7,502 nucleotides of DNA, taken from positions 1-7,502 of the forward strand of contig JBFXDW010000083.1 in assembly GCA_050180745.1 (NCBI GenBank), read 5' to 3'. This document shows positions 5,873 through 7,502 of this stretch, one piece after another (the stretch's first letter is position 1; every line of letters begins with the position of its first letter). The notes under the pieces are model-generated. The model was given only the letters and a program-made list of their open reading frames with translations. It was not told the DNA's origin and searched no databases. The stretch is from JBFXDW01 sp050180745 (GTDB lineage: Bacteria > Pseudomonadota > Alphaproteobacteria > UBA9219). A program made the translations under genes and the position numbers.

Positions 5873-7405
5873 ATGCGTGAATCATCTTTGGCTTCCAATC
5901 CTCGCTTGAATCCAAACGACCTTATCCAAAAAGGCGTATCTCTTCATAATTTGGGCCTCTTGTCTGAGGCCAAGGTTCATTACAGGCGCGCTTTAAAGAC
6001 GGCGCCTAAAAATGCCAATTTGCATCATCTTCTTGGGGTTCTTGCTATGCAGGAAGGGCTGTGGGATGACGCTTTGAAATGGTGGAAAAAGGCATCTTCT
6101 CTTGATCCGTGTAATCCAGATTATTTGTCGAACATAGCGGGTATTTATATCAACAGAAAAGAATTTAAACGTGCGGAGGAATTGGCGTCTCGTGCGTTAG
6201 TTTTGATGCCTCAGCATAGACAGGCTTTGCGTAATCTTGGGACGGCTTTGAGTGAGCAAAGAAAAGATGAAGAGGCTTTTTCTGTTCTGAATAAGCTTGC
6301 TCAGATTGATCCGCAAAATCCTGATGCTTTTCTAGCCTTAGGTCGTGTGGCTATTAAACTGGGGCGGATTGATGAAGGTCGAACCTATCTGGAAAAAGCT
6401 GTTCAAATTGCGCCAACACATGAAGAAGCTCTTTATGCAGCCTTAGCGGTAAAATTGCCCTTCTTGCCAATGGAGGCGCAAGGTCCAGAATGTTTGGGCT
6501 TTTTGAAACAGGTTCAAACGCCCGCCTTGCCTCGTGCCGATATATTGCTGAGATTAGCTATTTATTTCTGGGTTGTTCGTGATTTTGAATCGGTCAAAAA
6601 AACGCTAGCGTTTTTTCTGCAAATTCCTTTACCGTCTGACAAAGAGCAAAACCGAAAAAGAACAATTATGGAGTCGTATGTTTTGTTTTTGAACGGACTT
6701 TTGGGAAGAAATCCAAAGCCTTTTCAGAATCCCTTACCAGACAAGAAAATATTTCTGATCGGTGATAGTCATTGTCTGAGTTATGCCGGAGAGATTATTT
6801 CTCTTGCGGGGCAGGCTCATCATGTTGTGCCACACTTTATAGCTGGCACAAAGGCATGGCATTTGATAAGTGGTGTGCAGCCCTTGACTATCCCTTCTTT
6901 TCGAGCAGCCTTATCTTTTATGCCAAAGGGCGCTCAATGCTGGCTGTCATTTGGTGAAATTGACTGTCGTATCAATGAGGGCATCCAAACCGTGAAGAGG
7001 TCTTCCGATCAGTCGCTTGAAGCGCTTGCTCGACAAACGGCAAGTGCCTATGTGCGGAGCACGCTGGAGATTGCAAGAAGTTACGGCATTGCGCCTTCTT
7101 ATCTGAATGTTCCTGCGCCTTATATTTCTCGACTGTCTCAAACATATCAAGGTCTGACGAAAGATGAAATAACGCGCCACATCCAAACGATTGCGTGGTT
7201 CAATGATGCGCTACGGGAAGCGGCTCATGCGCAAGGCTGCGGCGTTATTGATTTATATGCGCTCACGGTTAACGAGGATGGGGTGGCCGATGGCACATTC
7301 CATTTGGATGATGTGCATCTTGTCCACAGTGCATTAGGGGGCTGTTGTCGGGGGATAAAAGAAAAAATATGTCATGAAACGGCCTTGTTGAATAAATCAT
7401 CCTAA
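5873..7405 (+). CDS. TPR protein with C-terminal SGNH/GDSL-hydrolase-like domain
   Basis: The 510-residue product has two parts. Residues about 16-185 form roughly five 34-residue TPR units, with repeat ends such as AKVHYRRALKTAP (33-45) and YLEKAVQIAP. A helical linker spans about 190-290. The C-terminal domain carries boxes placed as in SGNH hydrolases: IGDSH (nucleophile Ser299), SFGEIDCR (359-366) in the block III position, and DDVH (479-482) as the Asp-x-x-His pair. The usual block III Asn is not present in canonical form. SGNH enzymes are esterases or acyltransferases, often acting on glycans, and TPRs bind proteins. No signal peptide or membrane span is evident. ATG 5873 has no clear Shine-Dalgarno, and AGA, AGG and ATA codons look more frequent than in the ribosomal genes. 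A role in O-acyl modification of a glycan, with the neighbouring transferase-like protein, is inference. Confidence 0.75.
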   Translation: MRESSLASNPRLNPNDLIQKGVSLHNLGLLSEAKVHYRRALKTAPKNANLHHLLGVLAMQEGLWDDALKWWKKASSLDPCNPDYLSNIAGIYINRKEFKRAEELASRALVLMPQHRQALRNLGTALSEQRKDEEAFSVLNKLAQIDPQNPDAFLALGRVAIKLGRIDEGRTYLEKAVQIAPTHEEALYAALAVKLPFLPMEAQGPECLGFLKQVQTPALPRADILLRLAIYFWVVRDFESVKKTLAFFLQIPLPSDKEQNRKRTIMESYVLFLNGLLGRNPKPFQNPLPDKKIFLIGDSHCLSYAGEIISLAGQAHHVVPHFIAGTKAWHLISGVQPLTIPSFRAALSFMPKGAQCWLSFGEIDCRINEGIQTVKRSSDQSLEALARQTASAYVRSTLEIARSYGIAPSYLNVPAPYISRLSQTYQGLTKDEITRHIQTIAWFNDALREAAHAQGCGVIDLYALTVNEDGVADGTFHLDDVHLVHSALGGCCRGIKEKICHETALLNKSS

Positions 7406-7407
7406 AA

Positions 7408-7420
7408 TCACGTCACGTGA
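7408..7420. promoter_or_regulatory. Possible operator dyad TCACGTCACGTGA
   Basis: TCACGT and ACGTGA are exact inverted repeats around one central C, and the right half also contains the 8-bp palindrome TCACGTGA. It lies just after the TPR-SGNH stop and before the next start, where an operator could sit. The small size allows chance, and no matching promoter is clear. Confidence 0.25.
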
Positions 7421-7440
7421 ATCAAAAATTAAGGATTTAG

Positions 7441-7480
7441 GTGGACGATTCCTTTGTGTAAAAGCAAGGAGATCGTCCAT
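7441..7480 (+). promoter_or_regulatory. Hairpin burying ribosome binding site and start codon
   Basis: The arm GTGGACGATT (7441-7450) pairs with GATCGTCCAT (7471-7480) over ten pairs, eight of them Watson-Crick. After a one-base bulge, CCTT (7451-7454) pairs with AAGG (7466-7469), then G7456 with C7465, closing an 8-nt loop. The Shine-Dalgarno AAGGAG (7466-7471) is therefore paired, as are A and T of ATG 7479. In an mRNA starting upstream this should block translation of the following frame. It could be a thermometer-like or ligand-released control element, or the anti-read-through structure known at the ends of some insertion sequences. Confidence 0.6.
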
Positions 7481-7502
7481 GAGCGAAGGTAGAAGATTTA
7501 CC
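7442..7502 (+). mobile_element. Possible left end of an IS3-type insertion sequence
   Basis: This is a tentative call. The block starts with TG, the usual terminal dinucleotide of IS3-family inverted repeats. A reading frame opens 37 nt inside, beginning MSEGRRFT. IS3 OrfA proteins often begin with basic residues followed by an aromatic residue, Thr/Ser and then a Glu-Phe-Lys helix-turn-helix segment, and the visible part fits that start. The right end, target duplication and transposase catalytic residues lie outside the window, so an ordinary chromosomal gene remains possible. Confidence 0.35.
7479..7502 (+). CDS. Start of an unidentified gene, possibly IS3-like OrfA (5' fragment)
   Basis: Only eight codons are visible (MSEGRRFT), and the frame runs off the window end. 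The start is supported by a good Shine-Dalgarno, AAGGAG (7466-7471), 7 nt before ATG. This is much better than the sites of the two genes upstream. The Arg-Arg-Phe-Thr run is common at the N-terminus of IS3-family OrfA DNA-binding proteins but is too short to identify a family. It is not the start of a typical SecY. Expression may be restrained by the hairpin covering its initiation site. Confidence 0.5.

Noticed and set aside
1..7502. CRISPR array, rRNA gene or tandem repeat
   Set aside because: No regularly spaced direct repeats, rRNA signatures or tandem arrays were seen on reading through.

Overview
The window is a stretch of alphaproteobacterial-type chromosome of moderate GC. Its left two thirds are the distal S10 and spc ribosomal protein operons. 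Its right third is an accessory segment lying where the protein-export gene secY would normally be. The alphaproteobacterial assignment is an inference from the form of the ribosomal proteins (long zinc-free S14, short L30, S5 with a charged tail, an L15 N-terminus beginning MKLNELRDNEGA) and the operon order. No genus can be named.

Region 1 (1-4802): the 3' end of rpmC is followed by rpsQ, rplN, rplX, rplE, rpsN, rpsH, rplF, rplR, rpsE, rpmD and rplO. All are on the plus strand, with short gaps, purine-rich Shine-Dalgarno sites and one 1-nt overlap (rplN/rplX). Every frame is intact and of normal family length. These genes form one co-transcribed ribosome-assembly unit.

Region 2 (4803-5040): rplO is followed by a long imperfect hairpin (4844-4913) and directly by a complete tRNA-Pro(UGG) gene with an encoded CCA (4917-4993). 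No secY, adk, rpsM, rpsK, rpoA or rplQ is present, so the conserved cluster is broken here.

Region 3 (5041-7405): two adjacent, apparently co-transcribed genes with poor Shine-Dalgarno sites. The first encodes a 269-270 aa protein that looks like a GT-A-type glycosyltransferase. The second encodes a 510 aa protein with about five N-terminal TPRs and a C-terminal SGNH/GDSL-like domain (GDSH, GEIDCR and DxxH boxes). Together they suggest modification of a surface or protein-linked glycan, but this is inference.

Region 4 (7406-7502): a small dyad (7408-7420) is followed by a strong hairpin (7441-7480) that buries the Shine-Dalgarno sequence and start codon of a new reading frame. That frame is cut by the window end after eight codons (MSEGRRFT). 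The start resembles an IS3-family OrfA, and the hairpin may lie at the left end of an insertion sequence. If so, it would be an anti-read-through structure; otherwise it is a translational control hairpin.
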